This document shows, piece after piece, positions 18,369-25,964 of a DNA stretch of 64,000 nucleotides. The stretch covers positions 79,578 to 143,577 of the forward strand of contig JAIHAL010000004.1 in the NCBI GenBank assembly GCA_020054675.1, written 5' to 3'. Both the position numbers and the translations under genes were made by a program. The notes below the pieces were generated by a model that had not been told where the DNA came from, searched no databases, and worked only from the letters and a program-made list of their open reading frames with translations. Source of the stretch: Oscillospiraceae bacterium (lineage in GTDB: Bacteria > Bacillota > Clostridia > Oscillospirales > Ruminococcaceae). The stretch's first letter is position 1. Each line of letters opens with the position of its first letter.

Positions 18369-19310
18369 ATGGCATTTAAACAAGTTGTAAAAATAATTCT
18401 GGATGCGGCTATGACACTGCTTTTTATCCTTTTGATAAACGCATTCGGGACAGGTCTTGAATTCCATGAGGTTGCCGGCCTTGCAGTCGGAGCAATGGTG
18501 CTTTTTCACATCATCTTAAATTTCAATTGGATAAAGGGCATAATTAAGAATTTTTCAAAAGCCACATTAAAAACAAAATTCATGTTTATTCTAAACACCG
18601 TACTTGCCTTAGGCACAGCTTTAATCATCATAACCGGAGTCCTTATATCAAAAGTACTTTTCCCACAGCTTGCCGTTCAAGAACAGGATACTTTAATTGC
18701 AGTGCACAAATGGTCTTCATACATACTGCTTGGATTTATAGGCGTGCACCTTACAATCCATGCAAAATATATTTTAAATGTAATAAAGAAAATGTTCCAG
18801 CAAAGGAGAGAAAAAGTTGTGAAATACCCTATCATCGGCATGGGAGCTTTAACATTAATTTTGGCAATAGGGCTTATATGGCATCAAATTTCAGCCATGA
18901 AAATTGACGATTACGTTTCAGAAAATTCTTTAAGCGAACAAACCAGTATAAATTCACAAAGCCAAACCACTACCGGTGAACCGCCATTACCGTCTGAAAC
19001 TGAAACCACTACACAACCGGCAGAAACAACATCGGCAGAAACCATCACAAAAAATGAAACTTCTACTTCAAAAGAAGAAACTTCAATTCAAACTTCCGAA
19101 GAAACATCCGCTTTAACTACAAACGATACTACCACTTCGCAAAGCATTCAAACAAGTGCACAAACAGAAAAAATAAGCCTTGAAGAATACCTCGGCAGTC
19201 TCCACTGCACGGCCTGCCCAAAGCATTGCCTGCTTTCAAATCCACGCTGCGGAAAAGGCGAAGTTCAAGCCGAAAAGGCAACAGAAAAGTATTACAGCAT
19301 TTATGCTTAA
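18369..19310 (+). CDS. Bis-heme-type membrane cytochrome b-like protein with Ser/Thr/Glu linker and 4-Cys C-terminus
   Basis: A 313-residue protein. Residues 1-180 hold about five hydrophobic helices resembling DUF4405-type cytochrome b domains. Two His pairs have identical spacing, His33-X13-His47 and His113-X13-His127, the classic arrangement for two stacked b hemes. Residues about 185-280 are a low-complexity linker rich in Ser, Thr and Glu, like wall-spanning regions. The C-terminus carries CTACPKHCLLSNPRC, a CX2CX3CX6C set that could bind an Fe-S cluster. The ATG at 18369 follows GAGGAGGAAT. It converges with the reductase/FMN fusion and likely belongs to the same electron-transfer system. 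The overall role is inferred. Confidence 0.75.
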   Translation: MAFKQVVKIILDAAMTLLFILLINAFGTGLEFHEVAGLAVGAMVLFHIILNFNWIKGIIKNFSKATLKTKFMFILNTVLALGTALIIITGVLISKVLFPQLAVQEQDTLIAVHKWSSYILLGFIGVHLTIHAKYILNVIKKMFQQRREKVVKYPIIGMGALTLILAIGLIWHQISAMKIDDYVSENSLSEQTSINSQSQTTTGEPPLPSETETTTQPAETTSAETITKNETSTSKEETSIQTSEETSALTTNDTTTSQSIQTSAQTEKISLEEYLGSLHCTACPKHCLLSNPRCGKGEVQAEKATEKYYSIYA

Positions 19311-19402
19311 AGCAGTTAGCAGGATAGTTGTTAGTCGTTAGAACTCGTACCCTTATTTTCCCAATATTATTTCAATGTTCTATAAACTAACAACTAACTG
19401 CT
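19311..19402. repeat. Imperfect inverted repeat between two redox genes
   Basis: AGCAGTTAG...GTTGTTAG on the left pairs with CTAACAACTAACTGCT on the right (19387-19402), with a 7-base bulge and a loop of about 50 bases. A further CTAACAACTAAT follows at 19408. It could be a weak bidirectional terminator or a small intergenic repeat element. No gene is visible from 19311 to 19490. Confidence 0.5.
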
Positions 19403-19490
19403 ATTTTCTAACAACTAATAGGGATGCGCTTCGGCAGCTTTTAAAATTCCGCCGCCGGTTTTGCAAATTGGGACATATTTTTTTATAAAA

Positions 19491-20804
19491 TCAATTTTTT
19501 GCCGATTCCAAAGCTTTTTCCACTGCATCCATTATTGCTTTGGAGCTGTATGTCGCTCCTGAAACCGCATCAACATCGCAGTTTTGTATATTCAATATTT
19601 GAGGAATCACATAATCACGCGCCTGCTCGTAATACCATGGGTCACTTTCTTTTGTTTCTCCGGTTATCATGGCTATCACGCCGTTTTTTATTGTTACCGT
19701 TACACTTATCTCTCCGTCATAGCCATATGCAGATGCTGAATACATGCCGTCTTTATATTTTGCATTTTCAGTTTGCGAAAGAGAAGTCTGGCTGCTTTCA
19801 TTAGCAGTTGTTTCTGCTGATGTTGTTTTAGCTTCTGATTGCTCAGTTTCAGCAGAAATTTCAGCAGAAATTTCAGTTGATTCTTCAATGACGGATTCCG
19901 TTTGTTTTTCCCTTTTTTCTTCCGGAATTGATGTTTCCGCTTTTTCATCACTAATCAAAATTTCAGCAGAAGTTTCCTGCGCAATTTGGCTCTGAACATT
20001 TTCTTTTTTCACATTTTCAGCAATTGCATTTGAATTTATTTTATTTGCCGGCGCTGACAGCATTACCGTAAAAATCATTCCGAAAGCAAACGCTCCGGAG
20101 CACACTGCATTCAAAAGCTTTTTACCCGCAGGCTTCTTTTTTAAGATATACCATTTTCTTATGCGGAATACTGCGTATCCAATAAAAACAAGGCTGTAAG
20201 CAATTATGCTGAAAAGATATCCTTCCCTTCCTGCTCTTGCCATAGGTACAAAAATAATCATTATATGCACGTATATCAATGCATAAAAAATATATGCAGC
20301 CTTTTGAATGTTTTTCCATAATTTCGGATTCATTTTTTTACGTATTTTAGGAAACGATATCACAGTTAAAGGAAGCATTATCGCAAGCAGGATTATTACA
20401 ACTATGCAACTCCAAAGAAAAACCGCATTTATTGTTTTTGGCAATGAAAAAAGTTTTAAAATGTAAGTTTTCCCATAATATATCGCATGCGACAATGTGA
20501 GTATTGCAGCTAAAATTGACAATTCGGCTCGTATAGGCATAAGTGCTTTGATAAGCTTTGAACCGTTGGGCAAAGCTCCCGTCCACATTACCATACACCA
20601 AAAAGCCGTGCCTAAAACACCGCTTCTGAAAAGTTCAATTACATAATCATTTAAAAATTCAGGTGCGCCTTTAAAATCAAACATACTTGTAAAAACCACT
20701 GCAACAATTGCAGGGACAAAAAATAGAAACGGATATTTTTTAAGCGGATTTTTAAAGAAATATATGAATATGCACGCAAATATTAAAGCTATAACAAAAA
20801 GCAT
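19491..20804 (-). CDS. Ferric-reductase-like transmembrane protein fused to an FMN-binding domain
   Basis: A 437-residue fusion. Residues 1-245 contain about seven hydrophobic helices of the ferric reductase-like type with candidate heme ligands His106 and His180. A Ser/Glu/Thr-rich linker (about 260-350) leads to a C-terminal FMN-binding domain. That domain has VDAVSGATYSSKAI; the Thr of SGAT is the residue to which ApbE attaches FMN in related proteins. Electrons would pass from the membrane through heme to an extracytoplasmic covalent flavin. The ATG at 20804 is preceded by GGAGG at 6 bases, better than upstream starts. It is the last gene of the apbE-led cluster. Confidence 0.88.
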   Translation of the reverse strand: MLFVIALIFACIFIYFFKNPLKKYPFLFFVPAIVAVVFTSMFDFKGAPEFLNDYVIELFRSGVLGTAFWCMVMWTGALPNGSKLIKALMPIRAELSILAAILTLSHAIYYGKTYILKLFSLPKTINAVFLWSCIVVIILLAIMLPLTVISFPKIRKKMNPKLWKNIQKAAYIFYALIYVHIMIIFVPMARAGREGYLFSIIAYSLVFIGYAVFRIRKWYILKKKPAGKKLLNAVCSGAFAFGMIFTVMLSAPANKINSNAIAENVKKENVQSQIAQETSAEILISDEKAETSIPEEKREKQTESVIEESTEISAEISAETEQSEAKTTSAETTANESSQTSLSQTENAKYKDGMYSASAYGYDGEISVTVTIKNGVIAMITGETKESDPWYYEQARDYVIPQILNIQNCDVDAVSGATYSSKAIMDAVEKALESAKN

Positions 20805-20885
20805 TTGCATCCTCCGTTTATTGGATTTAAAACTTGGCATGCAAAGCAAAAACTCCGCATGCCAAAAAATTTATCAATAAAATTT

Positions 20886-22337
20886 TTATTTGATTTTCTT
20901 TCTCAAAACCAAAGCCGCAGCCGATAATGCCGCTGTGAGCAACGCCAGTTTCGGAGCTGTGTCTGCAACACCGGTTTTGGGATTTGAAGCTGTTTTATAT
21001 GCGCTTTCAGACGATGCGGGAGTGCTTTGTGATGACGCCGCAGACAAAGCAAATGTCAAAGGAGTATTGTATCCCGTTGCGGATACCGAAATGCTGTAAT
21101 TTCCACTTCCATCAAATACATTTGTTTTGTCTGGAGCTGCTGCCGCAAAATTTATAGTGCCATCCTCATTGATTATTTTTACTGCACCTTTTCCGGAAGC
21201 TTTATACTCTTTTCCATTTATTGAAACCTTTGATATATTTTTAATATAATTTTTAAAATCCGCATCAGATGCGCCTTCCGCTTTTACAAGTTTTTGTTCA
21301 GAATATTCCACAGGAAGCGCATTTGTTGAAAGAACAAATGATGCGCTCATATCTGCATAAACGCCGTTTAAATCACTTGCCGTAAGAACATATGAACCGG
21401 GCTGGGCATTGCTGAATTTTATTTCTCCTTCGCTTATGGAAGCCTCCAAATCCTTAATGCTGTATTTTTTTGCATAATCAGAAGGAAATCCGCTCAAAGC
21501 AAATGAAGTTTTTCCGGAAGAGACATCCGCATTGCTTGCAGAAATGCTGCCTTTAAATTTTACAGGAACGTAAAGCGATGTGTTTATTGTATAATATCCA
21601 TTTTTGGTAATATATACAATCTCAGTAACCGTATCTCCCATAATGCCCACATAATTTTTATAGCTTAAAATATTTCCGTGCGGCTCAGAAGTCACAAATC
21701 CCGTTGACCACGAAAGCTCATCCCTCCATATGTTTTCGAGATGGCGCATTGCATAGCTCTCATTTGTTTTAGTCTTTAAAACAACGCCATAAACAACTCC
21801 CAAATCTTTCGGCAAGCCGTTTGCTTTAATAAGATAATCTCCCCATGGAGTGCTTGTGCTTATTGTGGCTGAAACTTCTTTTGCAGCATCGACATCACTT
21901 CCCTGCACTTTTGAAAACGAAACATCCCCGCCTTCAACGGAAACAATTTTATATGCCGCCGGTTTTTCGGAAAGCTTGACAAAATTATAATTATTTCCTC
22001 CAAGCGATTCAAGGTTTTTCTGTGTCAGCGCAACAGGATATTTAACTCCCAAAATAGTTCCTGTCGAATCGGCATTAGCTTTATTATACGTGCCTTCAAA
22101 AAGTTCTCCTTCCTTATTTTTTGACCATTTGCTTGTCGTCGCTGAAGATACTGCGTCCACTTCATATTCATTAACGCTTCCTTTCAGTTCAGCTTCATAA
22201 AAATCGGCATATGGAATATCCATTATTCCATAAACATATGCATCCGTTTCAGCATGGATGCTTGCCCCAAAAGGCACTGACACCATAAAAAAGGCGGCAA
22301 ATGAAATTGCGCAGATAATTTTGTTTGTTTTTTTCAT
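20886..22337 (-). CDS. Surface protein with Tp47-like domains and NPKTG sorting signal
   Basis: A 483-residue secreted protein: signal peptide (cleavage near A29), then a region resembling Treponema pallidum Tp47 domains (VYGIMDIPYADFYEAEL compared with GYATLSYADYWAGEL in Tp47, and VDAVSSAT compared with FDAVSRAT). The C-terminus has NPKTG at about residue 452, a hydrophobic helix and a KKIK tail, a sortase cell-wall anchor. D61-AVSSAT resembles the ApbE target motif DxxSGAT, so covalent FMN is possible. It sits between eetB-like and reductase genes behind two inverted repeats. The Tp47 likeness is from memory; its biochemical role here is unknown. Confidence 0.75.
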   Translation of the reverse strand: MKKTNKIICAISFAAFFMVSVPFGASIHAETDAYVYGIMDIPYADFYEAELKGSVNEYEVDAVSSATTSKWSKNKEGELFEGTYNKANADSTGTILGVKYPVALTQKNLESLGGNNYNFVKLSEKPAAYKIVSVEGGDVSFSKVQGSDVDAAKEVSATISTSTPWGDYLIKANGLPKDLGVVYGVVLKTKTNESYAMRHLENIWRDELSWSTGFVTSEPHGNILSYKNYVGIMGDTVTEIVYITKNGYYTINTSLYVPVKFKGSISASNADVSSGKTSFALSGFPSDYAKKYSIKDLEASISEGEIKFSNAQPGSYVLTASDLNGVYADMSASFVLSTNALPVEYSEQKLVKAEGASDADFKNYIKNISKVSINGKEYKASGKGAVKIINEDGTINFAAAAPDKTNVFDGSGNYSISVSATGYNTPLTFALSAASSQSTPASSESAYKTASNPKTGVADTAPKLALLTAALSAAALVLRKKIK

Positions 22338-22388
22338 ACTATTCTCCTTTTATTTAATTATATTTTATTTGCTCCCGCCGCTTTCAAA

Positions 22389-22418
22389 CAACAAGGTTAG
22401 CAATTGCTAACCTTGTTG
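22389..22418. promoter_or_regulatory. 30-bp perfect palindrome containing GTTAGC-AATT-GCTAAC
   Basis: CAACAAGGTTAGC-AATT-GCTAACCTTGTTG reads identically on both strands. It lies 52 bases upstream of the surface-protein ATG. The core matches the inverted repeat downstream of the apbE promoter, which favours an operator. As RNA it would be a strong hairpin followed by only three Ts, so a terminator is less likely. Confidence 0.6.
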
Positions 22419-22450
22419 CGGAGTCGGACGCAAAATTAAGCGTTTCACAT

Positions 22451-22478
22451 CATTGGGTTAGCTGTGGCAAACCCAATG
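22451..22478. promoter_or_regulatory. Imperfect third copy, GTTAGC-TGTG-GCAAAC, inside a 9-bp stem
   Basis: CATTGGGTT pairs with AACCCAATG around the core GTTAGC-N4-GCAAAC, one base off the other two repeats. It lies just after the eetB-like stop codon, in the same gap as the perfect palindrome. Confidence 0.5.
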
Positions 22479-22488
22479 CTATAAAAAA

Positions 22489-23031
22489 TTAAAAATTTTT
22501 GTTTTTAAACAATTTTATTCTGCTTGCTTTTAATATTAAAAATTGCGCTGAAAGGCCCGTAAAAAGGCCGGCCGCAATGCCTCCTGCAATAAGAACAGGC
22601 AAATAAAATAAAACATTTTCTGATTTCAAAACAAACATTGCAATTAAAATCTGGCCAAGATTATGGAAAATTCCACCAATAATACTTGTAAACCACAAAT
22701 TTTCATTTTTTAAAGCCAAACTTGCAACTGACATTGCTGCAAAACACAAAAGCCCTCCGGCAAGAGAATAAAAAAATGACATTGCCTGTCCTGAAAATAT
22801 GCTGCCAAGGACAATCCGCAAAACAAGTACGACAAAGGCATCTCGCTTTGCATATTCAGAAATCAGCAAAAGAGTTGTTATATTTGCAAGGCCAAGCTTT
22901 ATCCCCGGCACAGGAACAATTGGAGGAAGTTGAGCTTCTATTGCAAAAACAGCAAGCGCAATAGCTGTATAAATCCCCAAAAGCACCATATGCTTTGTAT
23001 TAATACGCTTTGTCATCAAATTTTTCTGCAT
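22489..23031 (-). CDS. eetB: EetB-like Gx transporter family membrane protein
   Basis: A protein of about 180 residues with roughly six hydrophobic helices, of the family annotated as Gx transporter or heptaprenyl diphosphate synthase component I; EetB of the Listeria EET locus belongs here. Visible family features are the EAQLPPIVPVPGIKLGLANI segment after TM1 and GGIFHNLGQI. The start is taken at ATG 23031, 7 bases after GGGGG; ATG 23034 is equally possible. It overlaps the end of the eetA-like gene by about 30 bases, so the pair is translationally coupled. EetA and EetB are needed for electron export from quinones in Listeria; the same role is inferred. Confidence 0.82.
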   Translation of the reverse strand: MQKNLMTKRINTKHMVLLGIYTAIALAVFAIEAQLPPIVPVPGIKLGLANITTLLLISEYAKRDAFVVLVLRIVLGSIFSGQAMSFFYSLAGGLLCFAAMSVASLALKNENLWFTSIIGGIFHNLGQILIAMFVLKSENVLFYLPVLIAGGIAAGLFTGLSAQFLILKASRIKLFKNKNF

Positions 23032-23386
23032 CATCTTCCCCCTCAATCTCAATTACTACATGATGCGGAAGGCAAACCACAGGCAAAAGTCCGCCGTTTA
23101 TCCACCCCATTCTGACACAGGTTCCATCCGGACAATTTGCTTCTTTCATTCGGATTTTGCCCTTATCTACTTCAATTACATTTATTTCGCCGTTTTCGCC
23201 TTTTATCTCTATGGTATAAGCCTGATTTACATCATCAAGGCTTATACTGCAAACAAGTTTTTTATCTTTGTAAATTTTGGCAATAGTTTTGCTTTTCTTA
23301 AATGAAAATATAAAATATGCTCCAAGCAATGAAAAGACAAGCAAAGCCAAAACAGTCACCACAAGAAAAGGAGTTTTTGATTTCAC
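23000..23386 (-). CDS. eetA: EetA-like NusG domain II-containing membrane-anchored protein
   Basis: A 128-residue protein with one N-terminal helix (about residues 7-29) and an extracytoplasmic NusG domain II-like fold. The domain has the cysteine motif NCPDGTCVRMGWIN and then PVVCLPHHVVIEI, the pattern of EetA-type proteins. The start is GTG at 23386, directly after the apbE stop codon, with AAGGAG inside the end of apbE. It lies between apbE and eetB-like genes, matching the conserved EET neighbourhood. The cysteines and histidines may bind a cofactor, but this is not established. Confidence 0.82.
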   Translation of the reverse strand: MKSKTPFLVVTVLALLVFSLLGAYFIFSFKKSKTIAKIYKDKKLVCSISLDDVNQAYTIEIKGENGEINVIEVDKGKIRMKEANCPDGTCVRMGWINGGLLPVVCLPHHVVIEIEGEDDAEKFDDKAY

Positions 23387-24406
23387 TTAATTAAGCTCCT
23401 TAAAATGGTATTTTGAAATCCCGCTTGTATAAGTTATATCTCCGTTTTCAGAAATAAAGATTGCTTCCACCCCGTCAAGAGATTCGATAAGCTTAACAGA
23501 TTTTTCAACTCCGAGAATGAATGTTGCTGTCGAAAGAGCATCGCAGTCTGCCGAAACAGGAGATATTACAGTGGTTCCGGCAAGTCCGCTTTTTGAAGGA
23601 AATCCTGTTTCAGGATTAAGAATATGATGATACCTCACTCCGTCTTCTTCAAAATATTTTTCATAATTTCCGGATGTAACAACCGAACAATCGGCAACCT
23701 CAACAAAAGCAATATTGCTTGAAGGATTAAAAGGATTTGCAATCCCAATCTTCCATAAAGAACCATCAGGCTTTTTGCCAATTGCCAAAACATTTCCGCC
23801 AAGGTTTAGCAATGCGCTTTTGACCCCATGTTTGAGTATTTCCGATTTCATTTCATCAGCTATGTATCCCTTTGCTATTGCTCCAAAATTCAGCATTGCA
23901 GTATCTGTTTTAAATTTTATTTCATGGTTTTGAGAATCAATAACAATATTTTTATAATCATGCAATCCTACAAGAGGCTCTATTTCAGAAATTTTTGGAA
24001 CACGCGCCCAATCGTTGCCGATTCCCCATAAATCTATAAGTCTTTCTATGGTGTAATCAAAGGCACCGCCGCTCAAACGGCTGAAATAATCTGCGCGACA
24101 AACAAGATAAAACATCTCGTCAGAAACTTTTACTGCATCTTTAAAGGCATTTTGATTTACATAATTTATCTCACTGTCTGAAATAGTTAATGAAAAAATT
24201 TTTTCAAGTTCCTTTGCCTTTTCCAATGCTGCAAAAACGGCCTCTTCTGCATTTTCTCCATAAGCTTTGACAGACACTATGGTCCCAAAAATTTCTTCTG
24301 TTTTTGATGCTTCCTGCATATCCGTCCTGCATCCCGAAAAAGAAAGGCTTGCTGTTAAAATTAAAATCCATGCCAAGTTAAGTATTGAAATTTTTTTCTT
24401 ATCCAT
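23387..24406 (-). CDS. apbE: FAD:protein FMN transferase (ApbE/FmnB lipoprotein)
   Basis: A 339-residue ApbE enzyme that transfers FMN from FAD to a Thr or Ser of target proteins outside the membrane. A lipoprotein signal ends in SFSGC (Cys at about residue 26). The core includes the family motifs LNFGAIAKGYIADEM and LLNLGGNVLAIGKKP, and HHILNPETGFPS for substrate binding. The ATG at 24406 follows AAGGA. It is the first gene of the cluster; the adjacent fusion protein with DAVSGAT is the obvious substrate and the Tp47-like surface protein a possible second. It matches FmnB of the Listeria EET system. Confidence 0.93.
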   Translation of the reverse strand: MDKKKISILNLAWILILTASLSFSGCRTDMQEASKTEEIFGTIVSVKAYGENAEEAVFAALEKAKELEKIFSLTISDSEINYVNQNAFKDAVKVSDEMFYLVCRADYFSRLSGGAFDYTIERLIDLWGIGNDWARVPKISEIEPLVGLHDYKNIVIDSQNHEIKFKTDTAMLNFGAIAKGYIADEMKSEILKHGVKSALLNLGGNVLAIGKKPDGSLWKIGIANPFNPSSNIAFVEVADCSVVTSGNYEKYFEEDGVRYHHILNPETGFPSKSGLAGTTVISPVSADCDALSTATFILGVEKSVKLIESLDGVEAIFISENGDITYTSGISKYHFKELN

Positions 24407-24450
24407 TAATGCAAATCCTTATATTTTATTTTCATATTAACATCAAGTTG

Positions 24451-24466
24451 GTTAGCGTAAGCTAAC
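24451..24466. promoter_or_regulatory. Candidate operator GTTAGC-GTAA-GCTAAC
   Basis: A perfect 6-bp inverted repeat with a 4-base centre, starting 8 bases downstream of the -10 box, over the expected transcription start of the apbE operon. The same motif is in the palindrome at 22389-22418. Confidence 0.6.
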
Positions 24467-24473
24467 ATACAAG

Positions 24474-24502
24474 ATTATATACTAATCACCCAAAAATGTC
24501 AA
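24474..24502 (-). promoter_or_regulatory. Sigma-A promoter of the apbE-eetA-eetB cluster
   Basis: Consensus TTGACA and TATAAT on the minus strand, exactly 17 bases apart, about 68 bases upstream of the apbE ATG. Confidence 0.85.
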
Positions 24503-24523
24503 GCATAAATTTAAGAATCAAAC

Positions 24524-24566
24524 AAAAAAAGAGTGCCAATACTCTATCACTGAACGAGTATGGCAC
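24524..24566 (-). terminator. Terminator of the mrp operon
   Basis: On the minus strand GTGCCATACTC, an 11-base loop, GAGTATTGGCAC (one bulged base), then TC and seven Ts. It lies about 80 bases after the stop of the Cys-rich protein gene. Confidence 0.85.
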
Positions 24567-24642
24567 AAGTACACTGCAAATTACTATTTTGTATTAATAA
24601 ACGAAAACAGATATCTAAAAATTTTCCATCAACTCACTTTTG

Positions 24643-25086
24643 CTACCAATCTATTGCATCAAGAATCCTTGCGGCATTCTCGACAAGCTCTGCGCAAGGA
24701 CGCTTTTTATAATAACTTTCGGTTCTATCCTCCGGAACAGGAATGTCAGCCTTTACCGAAAGTCCTAACAGTTCCCTGCATATAATTGAACCGTTTTCTT
24801 TTTCAAATTGCTTTGCCAAATCCTGAATAAGCTTGTAATGCTCTGTTTTGGCTTTTTTGTCAAACGGGTCCGTATAGCCGTATTTCATGCCGACGACCAT
24901 AAACATTCCGCTGACCGCTCCGCATACCTCACGCAGTCTGCCCATCCCGCCGCCAAAAGACGATGATATTTTCAGCGCCGTATCAATATCCAGTCCCGTT
25001 TCATCGCAAAAAGCCGCAAAAACAGATTGGGAGCAATTATAGCCTTTACTAAATAATTCTTTTGCCAAATCCGAATGTGCACTCAA
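24643..25086 (-). CDS. C_GCAxxG_C_C family redox-active protein
   Basis: A 147-residue soluble protein of the C-GCAxxG-C-C family (putative redox-active proteins). Visible features are KGYNCSQSV, FGGGMGRLREVCGAVSGM in the position of the C-GCAxxG motif, then IICRELL and RPCAELV supplying the last two cysteines. The start codon is TTG, overlapping the mrp stop in the sequence TTGA, with GAGGG upstream, so translation is coupled. Function is unknown; the link with an Fe-S carrier suggests a redox or metal-handling role. Confidence 0.8.
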   Translation of the reverse strand: MSAHSDLAKELFSKGYNCSQSVFAAFCDETGLDIDTALKISSSFGGGMGRLREVCGAVSGMFMVVGMKYGYTDPFDKKAKTEHYKLIQDLAKQFEKENGSIICRELLGLSVKADIPVPEDRTESYYKKRPCAELVENAARILDAIDW

Positions 25087-25931
25087 TTGCTATTTCCCTC
25101 AATTCTTTCTTCAAGTATTTTTGCCGCAGAATCAAGCCAATCTCCGTCAAAAAGCTCTATCACGCCCTTATCGCAGGCAGCGGAAATTTTGGGGTTGATT
25201 GGAAGTTTTGCAAGAACCTTTAAATTATGCTTCCCGGCAATTTCATCTATATGGCTGTCGCCGAAAATTTTATGCTCCTTCCCGCAATCAGGGCATTTAA
25301 AATATGACATATTTTCAACCAGCCCTAAAATAGGAATATTCATCATTTCAGCCATTTTTACTGCCTTTGATACAATCATCGAAACCAGCTCCTGCGGCGA
25401 GGTCACAATGATAATTCCATCAACCGGTATGGATTGGAATACCGTAAGAGGCACATCTCCGGTTCCCGGAGGCATATCAATGAACATGAAATCCACATCG
25501 TTCCAAATAACATCGGTCCAGAACTGCTTAACCGTACCGGCAATTATCGGTCCCCTCCACACAACGGGGTCGGTATCGTTTTCCAAAAGCAAATTAACGG
25601 ACATAATGTCGATTCCCGTTTTTGTTTTAACAGGGAACAATCCCATTTCACTGCCGGCAGCCTTTTCCTTTATGCCAAATGCTTTTGGGATAGAAGGTCC
25701 CGTAACATCCGCATCAAGAATGGCGGTATGATAACCCTTCCTATTCATTATAACAGCAAGCATTGAAGTAACGATTGATTTCCCTACTCCTCCCTTGCCG
25801 CTTACTATACCTATGACTTTTTTAATGCTGCTCATTTCATGCGGTTTTTCTCTAAAATCGGTTTTTGCCTCTTTTCTCTCCGCACAATTTTCTGTGCAGC
25901 TGCCGCAGCTTTGATTGCATTTTTCGCTCAT
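25083..25931 (-). CDS. Mrp/NBP35-family Fe-S cluster carrier ATPase
   Basis: A 282-residue P-loop ATPase of the Mrp/ApbC/NBP35 group, which carries or inserts Fe-S clusters. The N-terminus has a cysteine cluster CNQSCGSCTENC. The deviant Walker A is SGKGGVGKS, the Walker B region MFIDMPPGTGD, and near residue 230 YFKCPDCG holds the CxxC that bridges a cluster between two monomers. The ATG at 25931 follows AAGGAG. It is downstream of the DUF134 regulator gene and coupled to the Cys-rich protein gene. Confidence 0.93.
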   Translation of the reverse strand: MSEKCNQSCGSCTENCAERKEAKTDFREKPHEMSSIKKVIGIVSGKGGVGKSIVTSMLAVIMNRKGYHTAILDADVTGPSIPKAFGIKEKAAGSEMGLFPVKTKTGIDIMSVNLLLENDTDPVVWRGPIIAGTVKQFWTDVIWNDVDFMFIDMPPGTGDVPLTVFQSIPVDGIIIVTSPQELVSMIVSKAVKMAEMMNIPILGLVENMSYFKCPDCGKEHKIFGDSHIDEIAGKHNLKVLAKLPINPKISAACDKGVIELFDGDWLDSAAKILEERIEGNSN

Positions 25932-25964
25932 TTTTCTTGCTCCTTATCCTTATATAATTATTTG

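Noticed and set aside
19311..19410. The repeated GTTAG/CTAAC sequences as part of a CRISPR array or transposon end
   Set aside because: There are only two or three imperfect arms, no regular spacers, no transposase and no target duplication.
22389..22418. The 30-bp palindrome as an intrinsic terminator
   Set aside because: Only three Ts follow on the minus strand, and its core recurs next to the apbE promoter where a terminator makes no sense; operator preferred, though not proven.
25075..25731. A 218-codon frame antisense to mrp
   Set aside because: It lies wholly opposite a well-conserved ATPase gene with intact motifs, lacks a ribosome site and has no recognisable protein features.
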